Part shown: positions 1-13,378 of the stretch, one piece after another
How the letters are laid out: every line of letters begins with the position of its first letter
How positions within the stretch are numbered: the first letter of the stretch is position 1
From: Vanilla planifolia
Taxonomy: Eukaryota; Streptophyta; Magnoliopsida; Asparagales; Orchidaceae
Direction: 5' to 3'
DNA: 64,000 nucleotides
Assembly: GCA_023846275.1 (NCBI GenBank)
Contig: JAIUJO010000230.1
Span: forward strand, 193,501-257,500
Notes under the pieces: model-generated
Database searches by the model: none
Told to the model about the DNA's origin: nothing
Seen by the model: the letters and a program-made list of their open reading frames with translations, nothing else
Program-made: the position numbers and the translations under genes

Positions 1-3000
1 CTTTTTATGTAAAACTTAATTAGAAGATATTCAACAGCAATAGTTTGTGGTATAACTTCATGTCACTAAAACTTTAATCCTTAGATCCATCAAGAATGAA
101 ATCAAACACATGGGACAACATGCGAAGGATGAAACATTTGAATAAAAAGAATGTAGATTGGTCTAACTCAATGAATTTGTTATATATTGTCTCTTGCTTA
201 TGATGTGTAGATCAGTGGTCATTCTACCTAGGTTTATTTGAGATCAGAAAATGTAAGTCCAAAATCTAGACTACAGTTATGAAGCACCAAATACACCTTA
301 AATTTATTAATTTTAACATGGATAACATCCAACAACCTATGCCATTACCAAATAATCTAATCAACCTAACTTTCAACTTTCTTGAATGTGCCAACAATGT
401 TGAAATGAAGATTCAATTTATCAGGCCTTTTTTATTATAAAGAAGCTAAATAAGCATGGGTTACTTTTGAAAATAATTTACACATTGTGCAACTTGATAC
501 TTTTAAAATCATGGAATGAATTACATCATGCGACAAGTAAGGCAATACAAATTTTGTAATAGAGAGGGCATAATCACACTGCCTATTTTTATATCATAGA
601 ATATTTAGAGAGCTAACATAACTAAGAACTTTGAGCAATTAAATCAAACTGTAACAAATGTTAAATGTAATATTAAAGAGAATTGTTGATCCATAATAAG
701 CTGTTTTCCAATCATTCAAAGATTGTAGGAAGATGTCAAACAAATGATTTTGGGAATCATATATTAATTGAAAATAACCTAGGAAGTAATAAGAGAAGCG
801 ATTAGGTGGTTCCCTCAGCCAAAGATCTCAACATAGTTAAACTAAGTTGGTGAGAACTTATCTGTCAATTGTAGTGCTATTTTAGTTGAAATGTTTGGAA
901 CAATTTATAGGAAATAAGTTTAGATTTTTTTAAATTTAAATAAATAATAACACCTAATGTTAAAGTATTGGCCATAATTAGGGGTCTTCAATTATGAAAC
1001 TTATTTGAAATTATTAATTTATACATTTTAGTGGATTGTCATGTGCTATTGAATCTGTTCCAAGATAATGAAAATATACAATGAAACTTAGCAAAAGACA
1101 TGATGAAAGTATCGAAACTAGTTTGCTAAACATAAAGTGGAGCTTATTATAAGAAGAAAATGATAATGTGGCCATACTCTAACTAAGAAAACAACAATAA
1201 AAAATTCAACTCATATAGTGATGAAACATCAATTCTAGATAAAAACGAAGCTATTATTAATATAGGGAAATTATAGCTTCCATATGTTTAGTCATCATAA
1301 GTGGCACAACATTTAAAATATGGAGTAATTTTCATATTACATGGGGTTAGAATTAAGATATTCAAGGTTTCTACCAATTTTGTATAACACAAATATTGTT
1401 TTCGTAAGGTAGGTACTTCTACATTTCAAATTTACTATGCATGTGCATAAAAAATCATAACAAAAAATTGCTGAATAGTAGTGGGTGGTAAGCATTGTTA
1501 ATCTTAGTGCAAGATTTCCTCAATACAACTTTAATAACTAATAGATAAAGAAAGTATTCTACAAAGTAAATGCTATCAAAATATAATATTATTATGATTT
1601 AACACAAAAAATCATAATAGTATTTATGGAAAACCTAGCTATCATCATAACATACTATATATGGAAGCTCAAAAAGTTTGAAGGTTCACAAAGAATTGCA
1701 AACAATGTACTAATATGATCTATGTCGATTACATTATCATCCATTTACACTTGGTCATCACTAATACTCCTTATCTTATGACGTAATGGTATTGTGAAAA
1801 TTTATTTAATAAGCAGAGCAGAAAGAAAAAATATTCAAATATGAGCATAAGAAAAGAAACTCAAGTCATATACCAAACAAACCCAATCTTTACTTACATT
1901 TGACTAATATGATTGGTGTCTTTAAAAACAAACATTCAATTTCATTGATAAGGATATGCACATCAAGGATATGAAAATTAGGAAGAGTATAACAAGAATT
2001 TTATCTCCGTATATTCCAGTCATATAAAGAAGCTTGCCCACGTCCATAATCAGAATGAATTTCCTAACATTTTGGTTGATGACATAAAAAAGTCCTATTC
2101 TACATGTCCTACTAAATAGTTAGAAGCAAAATTAAATAGCTTATAAGACAATATATAATAAATTTTTTAGATGAGTGAATAAAAGTGAATTATGTCAAAT
2201 ATTATTTAATGTATAATAACAAAATGTCAAAGACATGAATGAAAACGATTTCTAGCTATTTAAAAATGAAATAGCCAATTTATGTTGTATCAGGGGTTAC
2301 CACTTTTAACAAGAAATCCCAAACAAGAATAATGACATATTATATAAAAAATAATGGACATAGTTGTGAGCTAAGTTACTATATCCTTGTTTTCTCACTT
2401 GAAGGGTTGTTATGACTAATGTAGTATTTAAAGCCAACCACTTATACACTCTAAGTGATACCATGGTCATAGTGGGGATTATCATTTCACTTAAATTTCA
2501 TAGCTTGATCCATTTTGTGATGTCTCCTAGCTAAAATAAATATAATGACCAATGATTTATGAGGTTTAAGACTAAAGAAACTAGGGTCATGAAAAATGGT
2601 CCTAATGACCAAACATTATTTATGTCTGATGGGTAGAACGAATTCTTATAATAGGATTTATGATGGAAGATAATAGTGACACAAAATACAATAATGGTAG
2701 AAATAAATCGAAATCATAATTTAGATATCAGTTTACCACCTAAAATACCTAGATAACAAAATAAGATTGTGTGCTCCTTTTGATAAAGAAAACATTATTT
2801 TTAGAAATATAATGCTAATATTAAAAAAAACTCTATTTATTACATCATAAGGTTTTACAAAGATTGTAATTTTAAACCTAAATTTAAAAGAATAACTAAC
2901 TAAACTACCAAATAATTGGTGGATAGAAATAAATTGCAAATTAATTTTATGCAAACTAATTAAGTTTATATTACATAGCTATAAAAATATCATTAAGATG

Positions 3001-3050
3001 TTACCAAAAGGTCAATTTTAATTTTTATCAAAGCTTTTTTTGATTTATTA
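1..3050. other. Anonymous AT-rich DNA, no gene seen
   Basis: I find no open frame with recognisable protein motifs on either strand and no clear terminal repeats. The stretch is AT-rich but of ordinary complexity and is probably decayed transposon sequence. The only open frame of note, around 2733-2954 on the minus strand, is a low-complexity F/I/L/K peptide and is most likely chance. The stretch ends where homology to the second copy of repeat P begins. Confidence 0.5.
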
Positions 3051-5570
3051 AAATAATCATTATGATTCAAAATCACTACATATTGTATTGCCATATTTGA
3101 CTTTTCTTCCCTCATTTTTAACATTTGCTACAACCCACATTATGGCTTTGAATTGTTTTATTTTGAATGCAAGCATGATGTTAGCACATTTGCTACATTT
3201 TTTTTTTTAAATATTCTTGGGAAATAGTGTTTCAGCAACCCTATGCATGGCCTCACTATTGTGTATATGTCAATATGATTGTGCTTCTTATTTGCCAAAC
3301 TGGTCTCCTTCGCCTCAAAAGAAATAATTAATATGGCAAAGGAATTGCATCTTGACTACTTCTACATAAGTTAAATCTTTTTTTGAGACTATTTAGCTTT
3401 TTTTGAAAGGATGTTTTCAAAAAATTTGTCATTAAAATTTTACTATATTTTGATGTAATTCTTATCCCACTTGTGACCTATTACTTTTGCATTTGATATA
3501 TTTTTTGGAAGATTAGATTCAATTTTATGAAAAACTAAATAGCAAAATATTTATCCATTTTAGAGTCGCCTCATGAAAACATATAGGTGTTGAAAGATGT
3601 AAACACTACGTTCAATCTTCTAAACATAAGCATCTCAAATTATACCATAGTTACATGGGTTTTCATTATACTCAAACCATAAAATGATTCATGTTACATA
3701 TTTATTTCTTAAATTACCTAATTCAGTATCAAAATTTATTTATTATTATGTACAATCTCACAATATGTTTGGTATTATTTTTTTTTAAAAGCTATGATTT
3801 TTATTAATGAGAATTTTATTGTTTACCTAGGATTATCATAATTAAATTTATAAATATTAATCCTATTGAAGTTTTCAAACCCATTTCAATGAACCTTCTT
3901 AAGCCATCAAATTAAAGAATCTCACACATATCGTATTGCCATTAACTACAATAATTACATACATAATATTTTGTGTGATGGATTTATATGGCTACATTTA
4001 TATTATACTTTTAAAGAACTTAGTTATGCGAAGTGCTTAGAGTTTTGGACAGGTAAGTTCAATAACTTAAAATATACATCTTACTATTCAATACTTTATT
4101 TTTACATTTCGTCAATGATAAGTTCAAATGTGACGTTTTGAACTTCTTTAGTACCAATACAAACCTCAAGAACTTTCTAAAATTTTTCCATCAAAGTCAA
4201 CTCTAAGTGCATCTGATTAACCTTCAAATGATGTCCTAATTCTACTTCTTAATGTAGTAATAAAACTTTTAAATATTATCTTTTTGAAGCATATTCTCCT
4301 GTGTTTATTTATCTTAAGCTTCATTTAACCAAAGCATTTAAAGATAAATAACATGAATCTATGTTACTTCAAAAAAAAGTTCTTAACCTTGATTTCAAAT
4401 ATAAAACTAAGAATAATATTTTTGCCTATTTATATTAATTTATTTTGATATGTAGTTATTCACATCTTCAAAATAAAAGTTAAACTTAAAAAAATATCCT
4501 AAATGTACAAATACATAAAGTGTGAATTTTTTTGTTCGACTAACTAATGCACGAAAAGTTGTATTACAAGTTTAAAAATAATCATTTCTTTTTTTTTTAT
4601 TTGTAATATTTATTTTTTTGTAATGTTTTATATATAAGAAATTTTTTGATACATAAAGGTTAGAATTTTGATACATGTTAAAAACCTTTATGAATGAAAA
4701 TATAAAATTTGTATTATAATATTTGATTTCTCTATCATTAAAACTTTTTGTACAAGCAACCAAATAGAGAGGAGTACAAAGATTGTCCGTGCTTTGTTTT
4801 CTTTTATTCGTTATCCATCTTTTTTATCAAATATGGCATAGAGCAAGACCTAAATCTAGTAGCAAGATATCCACTCAACCTTTTTTGAATAATTCTTGTT
4901 CTCATACATATCTTTAATAAAAAATTTATCACACTTTTATGTATAATACATATATTTTTTTATTAATATAATATTAAAGTATTATTGATAAACCATATGT
5001 TTAGTTATTTTTATTATTTTCATTTTGTATTTTCTTATTATTTTTTATTTTTTTCAATATATGTGCAATATTTTATGACTAATTGTACACAACATTTTGA
5101 AGATTTTCAAATATTTTGAAATGTCTACTATTTTAATTTTTTTTACATGAAAGAAATTGTGGTTTTACTTTTGTTTGGTAAAACTTGTTTTCTATCATAT
5201 TTTATAGATATTGTGCTTTAGATATATTTGTAACATTATATGTTTTGTGTTTTCATTTTATTCATTTTCTATAATTTTTTCTTTTTTAATTTTTCTTTTT
5301 TCTTTTATTTGTAATGACACGTAATGTATTTTTTATATGTTATACAATTTGAACGCCTAATATTTTTAATAAATAGATAAATTATTAGTTTTCACTATTT
5401 TATATTTTCATAATTTTCATAAAAAAATTCTTTTACTAGTTTTATGTAATTACTTTTTATCAATTCGTTACATTGTTGATTAGTTGGAAGTTTCAATACA
5501 ACAATAATTGTTTTCTTTGCTTAATCATTCCATTTATATTGGCACATTCAATGACATTTCTAGTTCACTA
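3050..5570. repeat. Dispersed repeat P, copy 1
   Basis: This stretch is collinear, in the same orientation, with about 49690-51670. Shared landmarks include 'gatggatttata' followed by 'ctacattta' (about 3978 and 50241), 'gacctaaatctagt' versus 'gatctaaatctagt' (about 4847 and 51000), 'tttggtaaaacttg' (about 5174 and 51321) and 'attttcataatttt' (about 5406 and 51512). Copy 1 carries about 420 bases (about 3465-3885) that copy 2 lacks. The right part (4900-5570) is strongly T-rich. No protein family is recognisable in either copy, so the element class is unknown. The boundaries are where similarity fades by eye. Confidence 0.6.
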
Positions 5571-8500
5571 AAAATAAATTATAAAACTGATATTGAAATA
5601 CATCAAATGCTTGAATGTTGTAAATTCAATATCATTATATAAATAACAAATAAATACCATTTAAATTAAAATTTTGTAAGACAAGAAAATGTTAAATTGT
5701 ATAACGTAAGTGTACTATAATTTTAAAACGTGTATAACATATTAAAAAAATATTTAGGCAATTAAATCAAGAGAAATTTGTCTATATAAAAAAAATAAAA
5801 GAATTACTAAAAAAATAAAACCATTAATAATTATAGCCAAATACATTAGAAATGAGGACAAATTTACCTAGTGATGTAATGGTTTCAAATTTATAAGTGT
5901 AAATATTTTGAAACAACTAAAAGATATATGGTTGTGAAAATAATTTAATATTTAAAAGTTTAATCACTATGTTAAATATATCAGGTTGTTGTAACAAAAA
6001 TTAAATAAAGAGAAAACCAACATAAATAACATGAAATAAAATAATTATAGAAATAATATTAAAAAATTAGATGATAAAAACTTTAGGCAAAATGGTTAAT
6101 AGAAATTTCTAAAAAGATTTAAAATAAGGTCAATTAATTTTGATGACAATTGTCCCTTTAATTACAATTTAATTTCATGTTTATTATATTAAAAGAATGA
6201 AAAAAGAAAATTTTCTTATCAAATAATTTCTTTGTTCGAAACAACATTGACATTATATTTATAAAATAATATACTAAAATTTAGCCTTAAATCATTAATA
6301 TTGAAATTAGTTTTTAGTAATTTCTAAGATATAAGAAATAGTAAAAATATATAATGTTTATTAATATATTATAAATGCTGTGAAATCGTTATTTTTCTTT
6401 ACATATAAATATCAGATATTAAAGCATTGCTAGTCATCAAAAATATTTTCTTGTGGTGCATCTATCGTAAATGGCCTTTTGCAAAAAAGAAAGTAATAGA
6501 TGTTAAAATGATTTGCCACTTAAAAAATAATTATTTAAAACTGAAATTTCAAAAGCTTGAAAAAATATAAAAACATACAAAAATATATGTCATGAAACCT
6601 AAAGAGTACTATAAGTAAATATAATAGCAAAAAAATAATTTTTCAATGAAATTTTTTTTAAAAAAAAATAGATAATTTGTTAAATGATTTATTTTTTAGA
6701 TGATTTTTAGAGTTTATTAAAAAAATTTAAAATAAATTTTTGATATTAAATATTTAAATAAAAAATGTTTTAATCATTTAAAACATTTAGATTGTGCGAT
6801 AGAAGCAAAAAAATTTGAAAAATTAATAATGTGAACACAAAACTTATAACATAAATTAAATAATTAAAGGCTTTGTCAAATCGTGACAATTATCGAGAGA
6901 ACATAATTATTAAAGAATTTCCATTATATGAAAAAATTTAAAAAAATTATTTATATATAAATAATATGATCGATAAGAATAATATTTAAACAAAGAGTTT
7001 TCTTTTTCTACAGTGTAATAAATAAGTTATTACAATTAGAAATATTTAAATATTTAAAATTTTACATAATTTAAAGAGTAGTTGTTTAAATAAAACATGA
7101 TAAGTTTAAATAAAAATACAAAATAACGATACATTGCAATTATATAAATATTTTTCAAATATTCAATATGTTTACATGATACATCATAAAGTTTCTCAAT
7201 AATGTAATAAAAAAATATTCTTATTGAAATTAAAAGATAATAAGGTTAAAAATATATAAATATATTAGAAACAATTTATAACTTCGTTATCAAAGTTTTA
7301 TTTTAAAAATCTAAACAAAATTTAAAAATTAATAAAAATATGAATTTATTGTAAATTATTTAAAAAACAGTATATAACAACAAAAAAATTGGTCTACATA
7401 TATAAGAAATAGGTACAACTAACTAACATGTAAGGAAGCATAAAGAAGGCTTACGACCTTAAATTGGCTTTTCACAATGCTATTTAACAAATTTGTGTTT
7501 AGATAGACGTGGTGTAAAAAGATTTTTGAGCATATTAATAAATTTAATTTTTTAATTCAACAATGAGATAAAAAAAATTCAAAAAATATAACATGCTGTC
7601 ACGATGCTTAAAATTTTAAATCATATGAAAATAATAGAAAATAATATCCTAAAATATAATACTAGTAATTATTACAAAATTACTCAAAAATATTATACTA
7701 ATAATTATTTCATAAAATTCTTGTTTTAAAACATTAAAAAATGAGACAAAAATGTAATGGAAGATTTCAAATAAAAAATAATTGAAGTTATAATATAATT
7801 TTAATATGTTTGTGCAAATAATAAATTGAAATTAATGAAAAAAAATTTAAAGTCTTAATTATTAAAATAATAAAATATATTTAAAAAATCAATAAAACAT
7901 GCATTACTAACTTAAAAAATTCATTTAGTGACACAATTATGAAAGCATATTTATGGAAACACTTTCGAAAAATAATTATAATTGCTAACCTAATTAAGTA
8001 TTTGACATCTTAGTTTATATTACAAACATTTTAACTAAAAGCTATAATAATAATTTAGACATAACAAATGAACTAACATACATATCACGGTATTCAAAAG
8101 TATAAATGATAAAAATACTAGCATGGTAAAATATCTTGAGAGGTCAAAGTTTCCAGCACATTAATCAATAAAAACTTTTTCCAAAAATATAAAAAATGTA
8201 AAATTTCATAATTCTAGCAAACATAGATATTTATAAAAAAAACATATTAAGTAGAAAATAAAATATCTTTATTATCGAAATATTTGATTAGAACATATCA
8301 AAGACAAATATCTAACAATAACTAAAACTTGTAACAAAATACAGAAAATGATCATGTAAATGGTTTAATGACTCATTTGAAATGGATAAAAGATAATTAT
8401 CACATAAAATGTGATTCATGAAATCTAAAAATGGATAAAAGATTTACAAATTATAAAATTATTATCAATATAAAATGTTAAAAAATATTCAAAACATTGC

Positions 8501-9100
8501 CTTAAAAAATTAAATAAAAATTTATCCAAAAATAAAAAATGGAAACTAATCTACATCAAAATAAAATGTACCTAATTGCAAAATAAATAAAATAAAAATA
8601 ATAAAATAATAATAACTTCTAATATATGAACAACATATTGATAGTAAATTCTCTTTATGCTATCAATTTACCAAATATTCACATTTAGTTAAAAATGTGT
8701 TTTAAAATGATTAAAAAATTTTCAATGTAAAAAATAACAAAATTATTCCAAGTTTGTAATTTGTCAACTCCTTTAATATTTTAAGAATAGAGGTTGTCTT
8801 AATTAAAATTAAAATTACAACAAATAGTTTATAAAATTTATTCATAAATCTACATTTTTGTGAGACTTTGACATATTTAACTAATTATAAAAGTAAAATA
8901 ATTTAAGGAATATAAATTAGTTAACATCATAATTTATTTAAATTTTTTGAAATTGTATAAGAAAAATAAGAACAAAAATTGTCTATAACAATCTGAAAGT
9001 ACTATCTTTCATCTAAAATAAAATATTACATCACCACAAATATATAGGAAATTATGACAATTAAAAATTCTTAGCTATGAATATGTTAAGAAAATATGTT
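5570..9100. other. Extremely A-rich tract, no gene
   Basis: About 3.5 kb in which the plus strand is dominated by A and T, with long A runs and G+C of perhaps 15% by eye. It directly follows the T-rich end of repeat P, so the plus strand switches from T-rich to A-rich near 5570. It contains no coding motif and no clean tandem repeat beyond short local duplications (for example 'atggataaaagat' near 8384 and 8431). Confidence 0.5.
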
Positions 9101-9915
9101 CATATGGGCAAAATAATTAACAACACTAGGCCAAATACTTTCTTTTTCAAACTTCTTTCAATATTCAAACTCAATGCCTCTTATTTTCAAAAACTATGTA
9201 AGAACTCTTGATTTGTTAATAAAATTTCTCAAGTTAGAATAATGCGATAAGAGAATTAGATATCATCAAAAAGTTTTTCTAGTTATATTGTATAATTCAA
9301 CATAATAATCATATGGTTTGATATCCATTTATAATCAATCTAATTGGTACAAAAGAATGTTAGCATACCATATGAATTTAATGAATTTCCTATGGTAAGT
9401 AAAAGTGAGTTGGTCATATAGTCCAATAAAATTTTATTGTACCATACAGTTTTTTAATTTTATTTATGTCTACATGAATAAGATAATCACATGGTCTAAA
9501 TTAATATCTGTATCTTGTATTTTTTTTTTTGTTTGACTTAATTTGGCTGAGAACATCACCAATATATATTTTATAATGTTCATTATACCATTGCATATTA
9601 TATGAAGGTGATATACAACATTTTCATAAGTTTTATTTCTATTTGAATGATTTTACTATAATGTGTAAGTTAATTATATCAATTGATTTGTTTGAGTTTT
9701 TGTTATACACTTTTTATTGAATGGTTTTCCCTTAATTAAATAGTTTGATGATATTGTTTTAATATTTATTAGTAATTATTCCATCAATTTTACTAGATCC
9801 ACTTGTTACCTCAGATCTAATAATCTAATCATATAGTTGTCTCTTTTCTCTAATAGTTGATCAAATTGTATAAAAATATGATCATGTGGTACATTTACTC
9901 ATGCAAAAGTTTTCA
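9100..9915. other. Unassigned flank of copia element 1
   Basis: AT-rich DNA immediately downstream, in the element's minus-strand sense, of the copia element 1 RNase H remnant. It should hold the 3' untranslated region and possibly an LTR, but I could not match it to a second LTR copy, so no boundary is claimed. Confidence 0.3.
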
Positions 9916-10560
9916 TTTATAATTTGAAAAATCATGCATAGTGTAGTTGAGCCATAAGTTTCATTACATGCCAACTAGTTGCATGTTTTTAACAACAAAT
10001 TAAATGTCAACCATATTTTATTCTATATGTTCACTAATGAAATGGTGCCTTACATCACTTTCTTTGTCCTTTGAGTACTAGATATGGTTTTGAGTAGGCA
10101 AATGACACACCTTTTGTCATATTTTATGGGTATTTTTTCGTGAATGTGTTCCTATTTCTTTTATTTTTCTTCTTAACCCAAAAATATTTGTATAAAATCT
10201 TCCCAATGCTATATATTATGGTTCATCAGTTACAAGGAATATTTCAATGTTTTTTCCAATAGATCTTGAGTTTAAGATGTGTCCAAAAAATGATTAAATA
10301 CCTACAGTGCTTTTCTTATGTACTCTTAAACCAACATAACATTTGTAGCTTTATCTTATCAGATAATGACTTAAGTTAATTTTCTATATGAAAACCTTAA
10401 TACGTTTGTGCCAAGCAATTACCAAAAGACTCTTTTTATAGGTTCTAAATCAAACAACAGATTAAAAAAATGCCACACTAAAAACTTTCTTAGGTCTTCT
10501 TGTTGTTAATTAAAAAACATATCATCCCATGGTGTACCTTGAATCTATTTGTTTTTCTTT
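9915..10560 (-). pseudogene. Copia element 1: RNase H remnant
   Basis: Minus-strand translation, read with stops, gives the C-terminal RNase H of a Ty1/copia polyprotein. Near 10025-10060 it reads DVRHHFISEH, matching the plant copia signature D(V/I)RHHFIR(E/D)H. It is preceded by NHI.YSKDKES, the counterpart of the family's 'QHSRTKHI' block, and followed by VVKNMQLVG, the counterpart of 'TNxQLADIFTKPL'. Further upstream (about 10150-10210) IALGRFYTNIFGLRRKIKEIG matches the family's 'YIAAxxCxxxLWLRxxLxDxG' block. In a working element this domain degrades the RNA strand of the RNA:DNA hybrid during reverse transcription. Several in-frame stops make it a dead copy. It continues directly into the RT remnant at higher coordinates. 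The family assignment is firm; the lineage is not. Confidence 0.8.
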
Positions 10561-11215
10561 CTTGTCTTTGTTTAATACTTTGGTGGAGAGTCTTGAAAGT
10601 AGAAATAGGATTTAGGTTCTCAAGATCAAGCACTTATAACATCTCATTTATATACTTTATTTAAGATATAATGATACCTTTCTCATGTTGTTTAACTCTC
10701 ATTATGAGAAAATGGGTCTCTTCACCCACTATGTTAATCTTAATTCTTGCACCCATAAGCTTACTAAATCATTCACAATGGCCAAGTTAACTAATCCAAA
10801 ATTGATATTTCCTTCATAACCATGGACTACAAGAAGTTCATTTGTGTAGTTCTTGATTAAAAAAATTCAATCTACATTCCCTTTGCTAAATTAATTTTTC
10901 ATTAGAAATCTATTATGTTTATCAATATTGAGACATTTGTTGTTATTGCAAATCATATAAGTATTTAATTAGCTTTTACACATGATTTTAATGAGGACAA
11001 TGCTGAAAACAATCACATTATTCCACATTCACATCCACAAAAATAGTAAAATTTATGAATGCACTGTTAATATCAATTTGGTATAGTTTAAATATGTTGT
11101 AATAAGAAAAGGGTAATAATGACCATGTTTTCTTCAACATTATGATTTGTTCAAGTGCTCTTCTTAAGTTTAGTCCTCTCACTTGATTATAACCCTTTAC
11201 CACTAGCCTTTCCAT
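10560..11215 (-). pseudogene. Copia element 1: reverse transcriptase remnant, first copy
   Basis: The minus strand from 11215 downward reads MERLVVKGYNQVRGLN, then FKLYQIDINSAFIN: the plant copia RT motifs 'ARLVAKGYNQxxGID' and 'KLxQMDVKSAFLNG', here with the catalytic-region Asp kept. An open stretch (11018-11215) continues with stops through the counterpart of 'YKLKKALYGLKQAPRAWY'. It then reaches NELLVVHGYEGNINFG, where the catalytic YVDD has become GYEG. The end, about 10560-10740, reads FSKLMGARIKINIVGEETHF and PISTFKTLH, matching 'FSKLMxxEFEMSMMGELxFFLGLQ' and 'PISTPM'. The RT domain is therefore essentially full length but dead, with at least ten stops and a destroyed active site. RT would copy element RNA to cDNA in the virus-like particle. 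RNase H follows at lower coordinates, as expected. Confidence 0.85.
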
Positions 11216-11529
11216 ATTTTGAAAGATAACCTTATGATTAATTTGTTTTTATTTTTTAATACCCATCTTTTAAAACTATATTGCGGTGACATATCTACCT
11301 AATAATAACGAACAATTTATTCAAACAAATAAGTTAAAATCATCTGACAATCAATATAATAATATTCATTCCACAAGGCTTCACTTGTATATTGAGGAAC
11401 AAGTTTTTAAGTTGATGTAACATATATGACATCTTTTTAAAGAGAGGCATGGATTTGCACTAAAAAAACTAGTAACTTAGGATTAAATCTCTAAGATTAT
11501 TGTTATTGTATACAAATCCATTGATGCAA

Positions 11530-11945
11530 CCATATCCTTAGTTTTCAAATTTGAACATGCCATTTACATATTTTATTTAAGATACAGAGATGCCTTTCTC
11601 ATTTTTCTTAACTTGTAGTCCAAGAAAATAAGAGAACTCACCCATTATGTTTATCTCAAATCTTACACCCATAAGCTTAGTTATTCATTCATATAAATCG
11701 CAGTTGGTTGATCCAAATATTACATCATCTACATAATGTTTTACTTGAAGAAGTTCATTAGCATAGTACTTGTGAAAAAAATTCATATCTAAATGCACTT
11801 TTAAATAGTGTTTGAGTAGAAATCTACTTAGTTTGCAATGCCAAATTATTTTTTGGTTGTCTAATTTTTTTTCAAAATCTTCCATGTCTTTCAAATCAAC
11901 ATGAGTATATTCCATTACAAGTAAAGTATCTATATTAAACTTCTT
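11530..11945 (-). pseudogene. Copia RT fragment, second copy (keeps YVDD)
   Basis: A second copy of the RT palm region lies upstream, in the minus-strand sense, of the first, so the RT is repeated out of order. Its open part (11685-11915) ends LLQVKHYVDDVIFGSTNCDL, the copia active-site signature with the YVDD box intact. Before it, IWHCKLSRFLL corresponds to 'AWYERLSKFLL'. After a stop (about 11580-11680) the reading continues TKLMGVRFEINIMGEFSYF, then FLGLQVKKNEKGIS. It covers roughly the C-terminal 60% of RT and lacks the N-terminal fingers. Either it is a tandem duplication inside one element, or a second related copia element was inserted and truncated here. The YVDD box survives but the frame does not, so it cannot be active. 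Confidence 0.85.
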
Positions 11946-13160
11946 ATAGGTCTACTTATTTGAAGAATATCAAAAACAGATAGCCTCCATTACTTTTGTT
12001 TTTAATCAGCAATTTCTATCCTACTTTTGATGTAACATTTCCATAAAAAAATGTCTAAATTTTAATATTTAGGCTTCTTGTAACTTTTAAGTAATATAGT
12101 ATCATATTTATAATTGGTTTGATAATAAATCTATGAAGAGGAGAGCACTTTGTTTGATACATAACATTGAAGAAGCACAACTAAATATTTAGATAGATAA
12201 TTAAGGCACAAATCCTATATCTATAAAAAAATAGAAGGAACATTATTTTATTGATAATTGTGACATACTAATATCTAAATGTTATTTTCCTAAACTAGCA
12301 AGATAATATGTGCATGATTAAAACAAAAATACTTGTAGGTGAAAAGGTTGATTTAATCTAAATGAGAATAACATTATTTACCACAAAAATACATATTTGG
12401 TTTATTATGATAACGTTTTTTACAAAACAATAGGTCCAATATATGTTGATAATAATGCTACTATATCTTTATTTTTCTTTTTTATTTGTCTTCTAATTTT
12501 ATTTTTCCAAAATCTTCCATGTGTTACAAATCTACCATTTTATTTTGATGCATAATTCAATAAAAAATTGCTTGAGTAGATTCTTTCACAACTTCCTTTG
12601 TCAAATGGTTTATAGGTGTATTTATTTGTGAAATATCAAAAAGAGATAGCATCCATTAACTTGTTTTATAATCACAATTTCTAATCTTATTTTTTGATAT
12701 ATGACTTCCATTAAAAAACGCCAAAGCATTCATATTTGGGCATCTTATTATTCACAGTACATAAAATGTCTTATTTATAGTTCATTTGATGGTAAATCTA
12801 TTTAAAAATTAATACAAATAGAATAGATTTAATTATTCAAGCATTAAATAGTTAGATACCAAATCTTTAAGGAGTGCAAAAAATTATGATATATACATAG
12901 AAGAGGCCTAATTAAATAGTTCGATAGATATTTAATAGATATATGCTACTTCCATAGCGAATTGAAGAATCTATACTATTGATCAATGTGGCATATTGGC
13001 AATAAGAAGTTATTGTCTTAAACAAATATGACAACGTGTGGAAAATTAAAAACCAAATATTTGTAGGTTTGAAAATGAGGTTCTTTGCCCCAAAAATTCA
13101 TATTTTACTTATTAAGGCAACATTTTTACAAAGTAAAAATTGAAATAAATGTTTATTAAT
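11870..13160. repeat. Tandem duplication of copia-derived DNA (~0.62 kb unit, 2 copies)
   Basis: About 11870-12480 and about 12490-13160 are diverged direct copies. Shared blocks in order: 'aaaatcttccatgt' (11875 and 12508); 'gaatatcaaaaaca' versus 'gaaatatcaaaaag' followed by 'gatagc.tccatta'; 'caatttct.tcttatttttgat'-type sequence; 'acttgtaggt' versus 'atttgtaggt' (about 12330 and 13056); and a final 'ttaataatatgac'-type end. The unit overlaps the N-terminal side of the second RT fragment, so copia sequence has been duplicated after insertion. Copies are well diverged, indicating an old event. Confidence 0.65.
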
Positions 13161-13378
13161 AATATGACTTATGTGATATGGAAAAAGCAAATATATTACA
13201 TAATGATTCCAACCATATATCATACCTTTGCAAAGCGTTCCTTGATCTTTGTGATACTCAACTATTGACTAACACAACATTTTAGACACAAAAATAAAGT
13301 CAATCAAAAGGAATATTTAAAACACTGGAGAATATATTCGAATTATCAAAATGACGTTTTTAAGATAACTAGGGTAAG

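Noticed and set aside
5570..9100. Centromeric satellite array
   Set aside because: No regular period is visible. It is low-complexity AT-rich sequence, not a tandem array.
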